Shown here one piece after another: positions 17,566 to 27,908 of a stretch of 64,000 bases of DNA. The notes beneath the pieces were generated by a model. That model was not told where the DNA came from and made no database searches. It saw only the letters and a list, made by a program, of their open reading frames with translations. The stretch is from Brevibacillus laterosporus LMG 15441. Its GTDB lineage: Bacteria > Bacillota > Bacilli > Brevibacillales > Brevibacillaceae. How positions within the stretch are numbered: the first letter of the stretch is position 1; the number at the start of each line of letters is the position of its first letter. The stretch spans positions 2,142,501 to 2,206,500 of the forward strand of contig NZ_CP007806.1 in NCBI RefSeq assembly GCF_000219535.2, written 5' to 3'. Position numbers and translations under genes: made by a program.

Positions 17566-20500
17566 ATGCAAGCATTCCAACGTAAAGAAATATATGAAGA
17601 GAAACAACAAATGGAAGTAATCCAGGGATTATTGTTGAAGCTGCTGATGGCTCAATTGTCAAATATGGGTTTACTCTCAAGGAAATCTCCCTCTCGTTTT
17701 CAAGCGCAAACCGAATTACCGGATTTTTATGACAAATGGCTGAAGGTAAGTTTAGATTTTTTGGCTGAGGAGCAGTATATCAAACAAACGGAAGAAACAT
17801 TTCACGTATGTGGCGAAGCTCTAGTAGCCCAGGAATTACTCTGGAACGAGTGGGAGACTAAGAAGCGTGAGTGGATGAAGGACAGTAGCATAAAGGCGAA
17901 GGTACTATTAGCTGAAACAATGCTACGTGCATTGCCCGATATTTTGACTGGATCAAAAAAAGCTACCGATATCATGTTTCCTCATTCCTCTATGGAACTG
18001 GTTGAGGGAATTTATAAACATAATCAGATGGCAGATTATTTTAATAATGTGCTAGCTCATACCGTCATTTCTTATGTACAGGATCAGATAGACCACAAAT
18101 CCAATGTGAAGCTTCGAATATTAGAAATTGGAGCCGGTACAGGAGGTACAAGCGCTAGCGTTTTACAAACATTAACACCCTATCACGACTACATTCAGGA
18201 ATACTGCTATACGGATATTTCCAAAGCGTTTCTCATGCATGGAGCAAAGGAATATGAGCTTAGCCATCCTTTTTTAACCTTTAAAATGCTAGATATCAAT
18301 AAATCGGTCACCGAGCAGAAGGTAGATATAGGTGGTTATGATGTGGTCATCGCTGCTAATGTTCTGCATGCAACTCCCAACATCCATCAAACGCTAAGAC
18401 ATGCAAAAGCCTTGTTAAAGAGAAATGGAATCATTGTCATAAATGAAATCACAGAGAAGACATTGTTTCACCATCTTACATTTGGGCTACTAGAGGGATG
18501 GTGGCTATATGAAGATGCGAAACTGCGAATCCCAGGCTGCCCAGGGCTAAGTGCAGAAGGATGGAAAAAGGCATTAACAGTAGAAGGCTTTACCTTTGTC
18601 TCATTTCCGACTATTGATGCACAGGAGCTGGGTCAACAAATTGTTTCTGCCAAAAGTGATGGACTTATACGATACAAACAAGACTTTCAAAAACAAGCAA
18701 GCACGGATCAAAAAAGAAATGAGAGAAAGCCTGCGGCATCCAACCAACAAAGAGTTGCCTCTACAGAGCATCAGGAAATCGAAGCTAAAATGCTTGATTC
18801 TGTTAGGAACACGATTATTCAAAAGCTTTCAGAATCACTACTAATTGATGCTCACATGATTGATCAGCATGAATCGTTTTCTGATTATGGAGTAGATTCC
18901 ATTACAGGGGTAAAGCTGGTACAAGCAATTAATCAAGCCTTGCATATTACATTAGATACGACTACGTTATTTGATTATAGCTCAGTCACTTTATTAGCTT
19001 CGCATATTATTGCGGAGTATAAAACGGTCATCATGCAGAAGTTATCTAAAAATATAGAACAGGATGCAACACCAATCACGATGCTGGCAGAGGAAACAAA
19101 ATATCAAGAAGATATGACTTCTCAGCCTGTTTCAATTGGCGAAACTGAATCTGACAGTGGTGTTACAAATACAAGGAATCAAACGGATATAGCTATCATT
19201 GGTATGAGTGGGCGATTCGCAAGATCAGAAACAGTCCAAGATTTATGGAAGCATCTTGCTAGTGGCAGCGATTTAGTCGGAGAAGTATCTCGCTGGGATT
19301 TATCTGAATATAATAAGCAGGGTATGAGCGACTGTCATCAAGGCAGCTTCTTAGAACATATCGATCGGTTTGATCCACTTTTTTTCAATATCTCAGGCTC
19401 TGAGGCTGAATATATGGACCCACAGCAACGAATCTTTTTAGAAGAAACGTGGAAGGCCTTAGAGGACGCGGGATATGCTGGTGCGGGTGTTCAAGGGAAA
19501 AAATGCGGCATCTACGTAGGATGCGGTGCGAATGATTACCAACAGCTACTTGGCCATAATCCACCACCACAGGCCTTCTGGGGTACGGCTAATTCCATCA
19601 TTCCGGCACGAATTGCTTACTATTTGGACTTGCAGGGTCCGGCCATCGCTGTAGATACAGCATGCTCAAGCTCTCTAGTAGCCATTCATCTAGCCTGTCA
19701 GGGTTTATGGGCAAACGAAACGGAGATGGCCATAGCGGGTGGCGTATTCATTCAATCAACACCGGGAATCTATCAATTTACAAATCGTGCTGGAATGTTA
19801 TCTCCTACAGGCCGCTGCTATACATTTGACGAGCGTGCTGATGGCTTTGTGCTTGGTGAAGGAGCAGGGGTGGTTGTACTTAAACGACTTTCAGATGCGA
19901 TAGCTGACCGTGATCATATTTATGGGGTTATTCGTGGCTCAGCTATTAATCAAGATGGGACTACCAATGGAATTACAGCACCCAGTGCGAAATCCCAGGA
20001 ACGTTTAGAGCGAGAAGTATATGATACGTTTCAAATTAATCCACAGCACATCCAAATGGTTGAAGCGCATGGCACAGGAACAAAGCTTGGTGACCCCATC
20101 GAATATAGGGCGTTGACACGAGCCTTTAGCAACTATACAAATGAGAAAAATTATTGTGCAATCGGATCAATAAAAAGTAATATAGGACATTTAACCTTTG
20201 CGGCAGGGGTAGCAGGACTTATTAAAATCTTGTTGTCCTTACAGCAAAAACAAATTCCACCAACACTGCATTTTGAGAACGGTAATTCGAATATTAATTT
20301 CCAAGAAAGTCCCTTTTATGTAAATACCAAGCTTAGCAATTGGTCTGTGAAACCAAGCATGAAACGTTGCGCCGCCATCAGCTCCTTTGGATTTAGTGGT
20401 ACAAATGCACACATGGTTATTGAAGAAGCGCCATATGTAAAGAAGACTTCTGAAATCAAACCAGGCTATGTAATCACTTTATCTGCTCGTACAGCAGATC

Positions 20501-23500
20501 AGCTACATCAGCAGGTGAAACAACTCATCAAGTATTGTGAACATACGGATCAGATTGATTATGGCAATATGAGCTATACATTACTCATGGGAAGAAAACA
20601 CTGTACTCATCGTCTAGCTTGTGTTGTGCATGAGCAGAATGAGCTTGTGGATGCCTTAAAAAAATGGATAGAAACAGGGGAAGCAACTGGGGTATATGCT
20701 TCTGTTGTCGATAAAAAGGGGCAGCACGAACAAATAGCGATGAAGCAATATGGGAATGAATGCATTCAAAAAGTAAAGATTGAAACAGATGCCAATGCTT
20801 ATCTACAACATTTGTCTACCGTGGCGTCCCTGTATACGCAAGGCTATGAGTTAGAATTTGAGCCATTATTTTTACAAAATCATTATTCGAGAATCCCTCT
20901 TCCAACCTATCCGTTTGCAAAGGAGCGTTATTGGATACCAGAAGAAGAGGATAATCAGCCTAAAAATGTTGGGCCGATCAACAAGATAGTTCTTGAGCCA
21001 GTCTGGCAGGAACAACAAATCATTCAAAAAAAGCACGTACCTAATTACGATCAGCACCTTGTAATGCTTGGTGAACCATTTGCCCATTTACATGCTCAGT
21101 TAGTAGCACAATCAAATGGGATTACCTTTATCCCGTTACATTCAGATAAGACCAGGCTCGAACAAAGGTTTGAGTGTTATGCTGTGGAAGCTTTTCAAAC
21201 CGTACAGCAAATGATCCAGTCCAAACCAAAAGGGAATGTTTTGATTCAAATCGTTGGCTCTTATCAAGGAGAACAGCAGGTTTTTTCAGGACTTGTAGGA
21301 TTATTGCAAACAGCCAGATTGGAAAATCCCAAAATTCTTGGACAAATGATTGAAATCGAGCAAGGAGTCAGCCACACCGAACTGATTGAAAAAATAATCA
21401 ATGAAAAGCAATATCCTGAAGACAGGCATATTCGATATGAAAAAGGCAAACGGTGGGTCGCTAGTTGGAAGGAACGCGAAGACGTAGCGAAAGCCGTTAC
21501 GATTCCTTGGAAGGATCAGGGCGTCTATCTTATAACGGGTGGAGCTGGCGGAATAGGACTTATTTTTGCAGAAGAAATTGTGCAAAAAAGCAAAAATGTA
21601 ACGGTAATTCTCACTGGCAGGTCTGAATGGAAGGAAGAGAAAACAGCGAAGTTACAGGAACTGCAATCATTAGGTGCCAAAATTATTTATAAGCAAGCTG
21701 ATATGTCGAAAAAGGATGAAGTAGAGAACTTGGTTACACAAATTAAGGAACAGGTTGGAAGTCTACATGGGATTATTCATAGTGCGGGAATCATTCAAGA
21801 TAATTATATTTTGAAGAAAAATACGGATGAGGTAATAAACGTCCTTTCTCCCAAAGTAGCAGGAACCATTTACTTGGATGAAGCTACCCAAGACATTCCA
21901 TTGGATTTCTTCCTTTTATTTTCATCCATGTCAGGAGCCATTGGCAATCCTGGACAAGCAGATTATGCGATGGGGAATGCGTTTATGGACAACTACGCTG
22001 AGTATCGGAATCAACTGGCTCATGCAGATCAGCGTAAGGGTCTGACCTACTCCATTAACTGGCCGCTTTGGAAGGAAGGCGGTATGCATGTTGACCTGGA
22101 AACGGAAAAAATGTTACGGAATAGTACCGGTATGATTGGGATTGAATCTAAAACTGGCATTGAAAATATCTATCAAATGTTTACAGCTAAAAGGAATAGA
22201 TTGGTGCTTTTACAGGGAGATGTTCCTAAGCTTAGGTCTTATTTTACGACAAAGCAAGCGATGAAAATGGAGACTACTATGAAGCAAGCTGTTCCTCAGA
22301 TCGACAAGGCTGTTCTAGAGGAAAGAACCCAGATGAAATTGAAAAATCTGCTTGGGGAACAGTTAAAGATAAGTGTTGACCAAATTAATGCTTTCGAGAC
22401 TTTAGATCAATATGGAATTGATTCACTGGTCATTATGGAGCTGAATCAAAAGCTGGAAGGCATCTTTGGGGAATGCTCAAAAACGATTTTCTATGAATAT
22501 CAAACCGTGCAGGAATTAACGCAATATTTTACTCAACAGAATCTGGAGCAGTGTCTGGAATGGACAGGACTAGCTCAGACACGGAAGATTGAGACACAGA
22601 TACCAGCACCAGACCAAGGTATGATAAAAGAATTACCGAGTCAACAAATCACTAGTAATCAAACAAAACAATTACCTAGCTATGTGCCCATGGAGCAAAA
22701 TACGCCAGATCAGCTTGAACCAATTGCGATCATTGGCATGAGTGGTCATTATCCGCAGGCAAGCACTTTGCAACAATTCTGGCATAACCTTACTCAGGGT
22801 AAGGATTGTATCGTAGAAATCCCGGAGGAGCGCTGGTCAACGGAAACGTTCTATGATCCGAATCGAAAAGACGCTTTTGCTAAGGGAAAAAGCTATTGCA
22901 AATGGGGTGGCTTTCTCCAAGATTTCGCCAGTTTTGATCCTTTGTTCTTTTCTATCTCACCTCGTGAAGCAATGAATATGGACCCGCAGGAACGTTTATT
23001 CATTCAGACTTGCTGGGAAGCTCTAGAGGATGCAGGATATACCAAGGAGCTACTAGCATCGCGACATAAGGGACGAGTGGGTGTATTTGCTGGCGTTACG
23101 AAGACAGGGTTCCAGTTATATGGTCCACCGCTATGGGAGCAGGGGGAGGAGTTATTCCCGTATACCTCATTTAGTTCTATTGCGAATCGAGTATCGTATT
23201 TACTTAACCTAAAAGGCCCAAGCATGCCAATCGATACGATGTGTTCCTCCTCTCTAACAGCTATACACGAAGCGTGTGAGCATATCCGTCATGGAGCATG
23301 TGACATGGCTATAGCCGGTGGGGTTAATCTATATTTGCATCCATCTACTTACATTCAATTATGTGGCCAACAAATGCTTTCTGCAAAAGGAAAATGCAAA
23401 AGCTTTGGACAAGCTGCCGATGGTTTTGTTCCTGGGGAAGGGGTAGGTGCGGTTTTATTAAAGCCTCTTTCAAAAGCTCTTGAAGATGGTGATCAGGTTC

Positions 23501-26500
23501 ATGCCTTAATCCGTGCAACGAGCATTAATCATGGAGGAAAAACAAATGGGTATACAGTACCAAATCCAGTAGCCCAGGGTGAGCTTGTACGAGAAGCAAT
23601 GGAGAAAGCAGGTATAGATGCTCGAACGATCAGTTGTATCGAAGCTCATGGCACTGGGACGGAGTTAGGAGATCCAATAGAGATTACAGGCCTTCAGCAG
23701 GCCTTTAGTAAAGATACGCAAGATACGAACTTCTGTGCAATTGGCTCTGTGAAGAGTAATATTGGTCATTTAGAGGCCGCAGCAGGTATAGCAGGGGTAA
23801 CAAAAATTATTCTTCAAATGAAGCATCAGCAGCTAGTTCCAAGTTTGCATGCCCAGGAATTAAACCCAAATATCAATTTTGCCAAAACTCCCTTCACGGT
23901 TCAACAAAAGCTCAGCGAATGGAAGAGACCTGTCATCGAAATAAATGGGGTAGCCCAAGAATGCCCCAGAATTGCGGGTATATCATCCTTCGGAGCGGGA
24001 GGAGCAAATGCACATGTAATCGTGGAGGAATTTATCCCACACGAAGAAGCTCAATCTAGCGGTTCACACGACAACCATCCTGTCATCATTGTTCTTTCTG
24101 CCAAGAATGAAGAACGCTTGAAGGAGCAGGGTAACCAATTATTGGCTGCACTTCAGGAGCAAGCCTATACCGATCGTGATTTGCCACATATAGCGTATAC
24201 GTTACAAACAGGAAGAGAGGCAATGGAAGAACGTCTAGGAATGATTGTGGAATCTATCGGTGAGCTTGAAGAGAAGCTTAGGGGCCTGTGTAATAATCAA
24301 GCGAATATAGAAAATGTGTACCAAGGGCAAGTGAAACAAAATAAAGAGACAGTATCTATCTTTCTTGCCGATGAAGAATTACAAGAGGCAGTTCAAAAGT
24401 GGATAGAGCGTAAAAAATATGCAAAATTACTGCGCTTATGGGTAAAGGGCTTGAATATAGACTGGAACGAATTATATCGGGAAAATAAGCCCCGGAGAAT
24501 AAGTTTGCCCACCTATCCTTTTGCCAAAGAACCATATTGGATTTCTCCATCTCGCAAGGGTTCAGCATCTACCTTTGGAAAGGCCTTAACGGAATCAAGT
24601 CATCACAGCAAAATAACATCACGTGCGACTTGCTTTGTCAAAAAGCATTGGAAGCTAGCTAGTGTAACTAAATCGAAGGAATTACATGGAACCATTGCCA
24701 TTTTAACAACGAATGAAACAGAGGCGCTAGCGAAGCGAATCTCCGAACGTATTACAAATACACGAATCATAAATATGTATGAAATGCCACGAAAGCTAGA
24801 CCAATCACAAGAAGAGTGGAAAAAATATGCCGGTATTATTGATCTAGCTGGATGTGGCGCTACAAATCAGACCGATATGCGTTGGCTATTCACACTTCAA
24901 CATATAATCGGGCTAGGAAAAAAAGAAGCTATCGTGCTTTTATGTGTCACAAAAGGGCTGGAATCTTTTAAAAATGGCTCAATAAATGTAGCAGGAGCTT
25001 CACGGGTTGGGTTGTATCGTACGTTACAAAGTGAATACAGCTATGTTTGTTCAAGACATATGGATGTAGAACGACATCTTGAGGATCATGTGCTAGCAGA
25101 TCAAATCGTCGAGGAGCTATTTGCAGAAAGTCAGGATGTGGAGGTTTGTTACCGGGATGGACAGCGATACCGTGCTTATCTGGATGTAGAACACAGCAAA
25201 ATGGAAAAAAGTCAAAAGCAGAATTTCCCGTCTACCCATGTGTTATGGATTACAGGAGGAACAAGAGGACTCGGATTATTATGTGCAAGGCATTTTGTGG
25301 AAAACTATGGTGTGAAGCAAATTGTGCTAACTGGGCGGGAATCGTTGCCGCCGCGGGAAGCATGGGATTTATATAAGGAACAACAATCATCTACGGCTCA
25401 TAAAATTAGAACCATTGAACAATTGGAACAGTTAGGAGCCAAAATCCAAGTATTGTCCATCGCTTTATCAGACAAGGATGAGGTACGCAGTAGTGTAGAG
25501 AAAGTGAAACGCACGATGGGGCCAATAGGCGGGGTTATTCATTGTGCGGGCTCTGTAGATCTAGAAAACCCGGCATTTATTCGAAAATCCTTAGAAACAA
25601 TCAATCAAGTGCTAGAACCTAAGATTCAAGGATTAAACATACTCTACAACAGTCTCAAAAAAGAGCCATTACAATTCTTTGTATTGTTTTCATCCGTTTC
25701 TGCCATTGTTCCTAGCTTAGGAGCGGGTCAAAGCGATTATGCGATGGCGAATGCCTATATGGACTATTTTAGTGAAGCTCATGCCCATTCCTGCCCAATT
25801 GTGAGCATTCAATGGCCAAGCTGGAAAGAGACTGGTATGGGAGAAGTGAAAAGTAGCGCTTATGAACAATCTGGAATGCTCAGTATGACAAATAAAGAAG
25901 GGCTTTCCCTCCTTGATCAGATTTTAGCTAATAAGCTGGGACCGGTTATTCTTCCCGCTATGATTCAAGAGGCAATTTGGAAGCCAGAAACGCTTATGCA
26001 AACGCAGAAAAAAGTTACTGGTGAACAGCATGCTCAGGGAAAGCAAGAAATCCTGACTAACGAGGAATTTGCTCACGACGAGCTAATGCAGAAAACTCAA
26101 GCGTGGCTACTCACCTTATTTTCAAAGGAATTCATGCTAGATGCTTCCCAGTTGGATGCTGATAGCCTATTTCAAGAATATGGCATGGATTCTATCTTAT
26201 TAGCACAAATTATTACGAAAATGGACCGTGAATTAAAGGTTGTGGCCTTAGATCCTTCTATCCTGCTGGAATATCCAACAATAGGACGTCTGGCTGCCTA
26301 TTTGATCGAAACCTACCCAGATGTAGTAGCGACATTATTCTCAATCAAAAGGAAAAAGACTCATGTAACACCTATGATTGAACATAATCGCGTCGCAGAA
26401 TCAGAACGATCCGATGTAATCGATGAACATGAAAATAAGCTGAATCATACGGATAAAATTGCTGTCATCGGCATAGCTTGTCATTTTCCAGATGCGAAGA

Positions 26501-27903
26501 ATGCAAGAGAATATTGGGCAAATCTAATGGCGGGAAAGGACAGTATTCGTGAAATACCAAAATCTCGTTGGGATAGTAAAAAGTTATACACCTTACACGA
26601 TTACACCGAAGGAAAAACGAAAAGGAAATGGGGAGGCTTCCTAGATTCAATTGAGGATTTTGATCCTGATTATTTCCATATTTCAAAATCCTTAGCCACT
26701 CAAATTGATCCATTGCAACGACAATTGTTAGAGGTGAGTGCAGAAGCGCTTCTTGATGCTGGTTACAAGGAAAAAGAACTGTGGAATAAGCAAGTAGGAG
26801 TTTTTGTAGGTTCGAGAGCTAGCAATTTTTCTCAAAAGCTGGATCAAAGCACGAAGGATACCATTGTGGGAACCGGGCAAAACTTCATTGCAGCGCATTT
26901 AGCCCATGTATATAACTTTAAAGGACCTAACATGGTGATTGACACGGCTTGCTCAAGTTCATTAACAGCTATTCATCTTGCTGTAAGAAGCATTCAAAAT
27001 AAAGAGAGTGAGCTTGCTTTAGCAGGGGGAGTAGACATTCTATTAGATGAATCACCTTATCTTGCTATGAGTGCAGCTAATGTATTATCCCCGGATGGGC
27101 GTTGCAAAACCTTTAGCGCCGAAGCCGATGGAATAGGTCTAGGAGAAGGCTGCGGAGTCCTCATTTTAAAGCCTCTACAGCAAGCCATCCGAGATAACAA
27201 TAAAATTTATGGCGTGATTGAGGGCTCAGCGATTAATAATGATGGCAACACAATGGGCATTACAACTCCAAATCCAGAGGCGCAGAGAGAATTGATTGAA
27301 AAAGCGATTGTAGATGCAAAAATAAACCCTGAGACCATAAGCTATGTGGAAACACATGGTACTGGCACTTTAATTGGAGACCCGATTGAATTAAAAGCTT
27401 TGACCCAAGTATTTAAGAAGCACACGATGCAAAAGCAATTTTGTGGTGTGGGCAGTGTGAAAAGTAACATCGGGCATTTGATGAGTGCTGCAGGGGTAGC
27501 CAGCTTTATTAAGGTATTGTTATCGCTTGTTCATGAGGAGCTTCCTGCCACCTTGCATTGTGAACACCCGAATCCACGTTTTCATTTTGAGGATTCACCA
27601 TTTTTTATCGTGCAGGAGCCAATGAAATGGACAAGTAAATATGCTGTTTTACGAGCAGGAATTAGTGCGTTTGGATTGGGCGGAAACAATGCTCATATCA
27701 TTGTGAGTAATGAAGGTATTCCCCGAACACATCGAGTACCTCTGGAAAGTATCAATCCAAACATATTATTCCAAAGAAGAAGATACTGGCCAGAAGGAAG
27801 GCAAGAGGCAGTTAATATAGGAGAACATGAACGAAATAACAAACGAACCGAGGAAAACCTTGCCTATTATAAGCCGATCCGAGTGGAGCGTAGGGGAGAA
27901 TAA
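17566..27903 (+). CDS. Trans-AT PKS: MT-ACP, KS-KR-ACP, KS-KR-ACP, KS (modules 2 end, 3, 4, 5 start)
   Basis: The protein has 3445 residues from ATG 17566, chosen because GGAGAG sits 8-9 bases upstream; the frame is open to 17545. Order: MT (LEIGAGTGGT near 184), ACP (Ser445), KS (Cys700, DTACSSS), KR (ITGGAGGIG near 1320, Tyr near 1467), ACP (Ser1620), KS (Cys1893 in DTMCSSS), KR (ITGGTRGLG near 2558, Tyr near 2724), ACP (Ser2876), KS (Cys3129, DTACSSS). All KS domains keep HGTGT and NIGH. There is no DH or ER. The second KR lacks the usual B-type aspartate (HCAGSVDLENPAF), while the first has it (IIQDN), which suggests different alcohol stereochemistry or dehydration geometry. The protein ends just after the last KS, so module 5 is completed by the next protein. 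Confidence 0.93.
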   Translation: MQAFQRKEIYEEKQQMEVIQGLLLKLLMAQLSNMGLLSRKSPSRFQAQTELPDFYDKWLKVSLDFLAEEQYIKQTEETFHVCGEALVAQELLWNEWETKKREWMKDSSIKAKVLLAETMLRALPDILTGSKKATDIMFPHSSMELVEGIYKHNQMADYFNNVLAHTVISYVQDQIDHKSNVKLRILEIGAGTGGTSASVLQTLTPYHDYIQEYCYTDISKAFLMHGAKEYELSHPFLTFKMLDINKSVTEQKVDIGGYDVVIAANVLHATPNIHQTLRHAKALLKRNGIIVINEITEKTLFHHLTFGLLEGWWLYEDAKLRIPGCPGLSAEGWKKALTVEGFTFVSFPTIDAQELGQQIVSAKSDGLIRYKQDFQKQASTDQKRNERKPAASNQQRVASTEHQEIEAKMLDSVRNTIIQKLSESLLIDAHMIDQHESFSDYGVDSITGVKLVQAINQALHITLDTTTLFDYSSVTLLASHIIAEYKTVIMQKLSKNIEQDATPITMLAEETKYQEDMTSQPVSIGETESDSGVTNTRNQTDIAIIGMSGRFARSETVQDLWKHLASGSDLVGEVSRWDLSEYNKQGMSDCHQGSFLEHIDRFDPLFFNISGSEAEYMDPQQRIFLEETWKALEDAGYAGAGVQGKKCGIYVGCGANDYQQLLGHNPPPQAFWGTANSIIPARIAYYLDLQGPAIAVDTACSSSLVAIHLACQGLWANETEMAIAGGVFIQSTPGIYQFTNRAGMLSPTGRCYTFDERADGFVLGEGAGVVVLKRLSDAIADRDHIYGVIRGSAINQDGTTNGITAPSAKSQERLEREVYDTFQINPQHIQMVEAHGTGTKLGDPIEYRALTRAFSNYTNEKNYCAIGSIKSNIGHLTFAAGVAGLIKILLSLQQKQIPPTLHFENGNSNINFQESPFYVNTKLSNWSVKPSMKRCAAISSFGFSGTNAHMVIEEAPYVKKTSEIKPGYVITLSARTADQLHQQVKQLIKYCEHTDQIDYGNMSYTLLMGRKHCTHRLACVVHEQNELVDALKKWIETGEATGVYASVVDKKGQHEQIAMKQYGNECIQKVKIETDANAYLQHLSTVASLYTQGYELEFEPLFLQNHYSRIPLPTYPFAKERYWIPEEEDNQPKNVGPINKIVLEPVWQEQQIIQKKHVPNYDQHLVMLGEPFAHLHAQLVAQSNGITFIPLHSDKTRLEQRFECYAVEAFQTVQQMIQSKPKGNVLIQIVGSYQGEQQVFSGLVGLLQTARLENPKILGQMIEIEQGVSHTELIEKIINEKQYPEDRHIRYEKGKRWVASWKEREDVAKAVTIPWKDQGVYLITGGAGGIGLIFAEEIVQKSKNVTVILTGRSEWKEEKTAKLQELQSLGAKIIYKQADMSKKDEVENLVTQIKEQVGSLHGIIHSAGIIQDNYILKKNTDEVINVLSPKVAGTIYLDEATQDIPLDFFLLFSSMSGAIGNPGQADYAMGNAFMDNYAEYRNQLAHADQRKGLTYSINWPLWKEGGMHVDLETEKMLRNSTGMIGIESKTGIENIYQMFTAKRNRLVLLQGDVPKLRSYFTTKQAMKMETTMKQAVPQIDKAVLEERTQMKLKNLLGEQLKISVDQINAFETLDQYGIDSLVIMELNQKLEGIFGECSKTIFYEYQTVQELTQYFTQQNLEQCLEWTGLAQTRKIETQIPAPDQGMIKELPSQQITSNQTKQLPSYVPMEQNTPDQLEPIAIIGMSGHYPQASTLQQFWHNLTQGKDCIVEIPEERWSTETFYDPNRKDAFAKGKSYCKWGGFLQDFASFDPLFFSISPREAMNMDPQERLFIQTCWEALEDAGYTKELLASRHKGRVGVFAGVTKTGFQLYGPPLWEQGEELFPYTSFSSIANRVSYLLNLKGPSMPIDTMCSSSLTAIHEACEHIRHGACDMAIAGGVNLYLHPSTYIQLCGQQMLSAKGKCKSFGQAADGFVPGEGVGAVLLKPLSKALEDGDQVHALIRATSINHGGKTNGYTVPNPVAQGELVREAMEKAGIDARTISCIEAHGTGTELGDPIEITGLQQAFSKDTQDTNFCAIGSVKSNIGHLEAAAGIAGVTKIILQMKHQQLVPSLHAQELNPNINFAKTPFTVQQKLSEWKRPVIEINGVAQECPRIAGISSFGAGGANAHVIVEEFIPHEEAQSSGSHDNHPVIIVLSAKNEERLKEQGNQLLAALQEQAYTDRDLPHIAYTLQTGREAMEERLGMIVESIGELEEKLRGLCNNQANIENVYQGQVKQNKETVSIFLADEELQEAVQKWIERKKYAKLLRLWVKGLNIDWNELYRENKPRRISLPTYPFAKEPYWISPSRKGSASTFGKALTESSHHSKITSRATCFVKKHWKLASVTKSKELHGTIAILTTNETEALAKRISERITNTRIINMYEMPRKLDQSQEEWKKYAGIIDLAGCGATNQTDMRWLFTLQHIIGLGKKEAIVLLCVTKGLESFKNGSINVAGASRVGLYRTLQSEYSYVCSRHMDVERHLEDHVLADQIVEELFAESQDVEVCYRDGQRYRAYLDVEHSKMEKSQKQNFPSTHVLWITGGTRGLGLLCARHFVENYGVKQIVLTGRESLPPREAWDLYKEQQSSTAHKIRTIEQLEQLGAKIQVLSIALSDKDEVRSSVEKVKRTMGPIGGVIHCAGSVDLENPAFIRKSLETINQVLEPKIQGLNILYNSLKKEPLQFFVLFSSVSAIVPSLGAGQSDYAMANAYMDYFSEAHAHSCPIVSIQWPSWKETGMGEVKSSAYEQSGMLSMTNKEGLSLLDQILANKLGPVILPAMIQEAIWKPETLMQTQKKVTGEQHAQGKQEILTNEEFAHDELMQKTQAWLLTLFSKEFMLDASQLDADSLFQEYGMDSILLAQIITKMDRELKVVALDPSILLEYPTIGRLAAYLIETYPDVVATLFSIKRKKTHVTPMIEHNRVAESERSDVIDEHENKLNHTDKIAVIGIACHFPDAKNAREYWANLMAGKDSIREIPKSRWDSKKLYTLHDYTEGKTKRKWGGFLDSIEDFDPDYFHISKSLATQIDPLQRQLLEVSAEALLDAGYKEKELWNKQVGVFVGSRASNFSQKLDQSTKDTIVGTGQNFIAAHLAHVYNFKGPNMVIDTACSSSLTAIHLAVRSIQNKESELALAGGVDILLDESPYLAMSAANVLSPDGRCKTFSAEADGIGLGEGCGVLILKPLQQAIRDNNKIYGVIEGSAINNDGNTMGITTPNPEAQRELIEKAIVDAKINPETISYVETHGTGTLIGDPIELKALTQVFKKHTMQKQFCGVGSVKSNIGHLMSAAGVASFIKVLLSLVHEELPATLHCEHPNPRFHFEDSPFFIVQEPMKWTSKYAVLRAGISAFGLGGNNAHIIVSNEGIPRTHRVPLESINPNILFQRRRYWPEGRQEAVNIGEHERNNKRTEENLAYYKPIRVERRGE

Positions 27904-27908
27904 ATGAG

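Noticed and set aside
23233-23247. KS4 active site DTMCSSS as an inactive KS
   Set aside because: The Cys and both His motifs (HGTGT, NIGH) are present; Met in place of Ala is a tolerated change.
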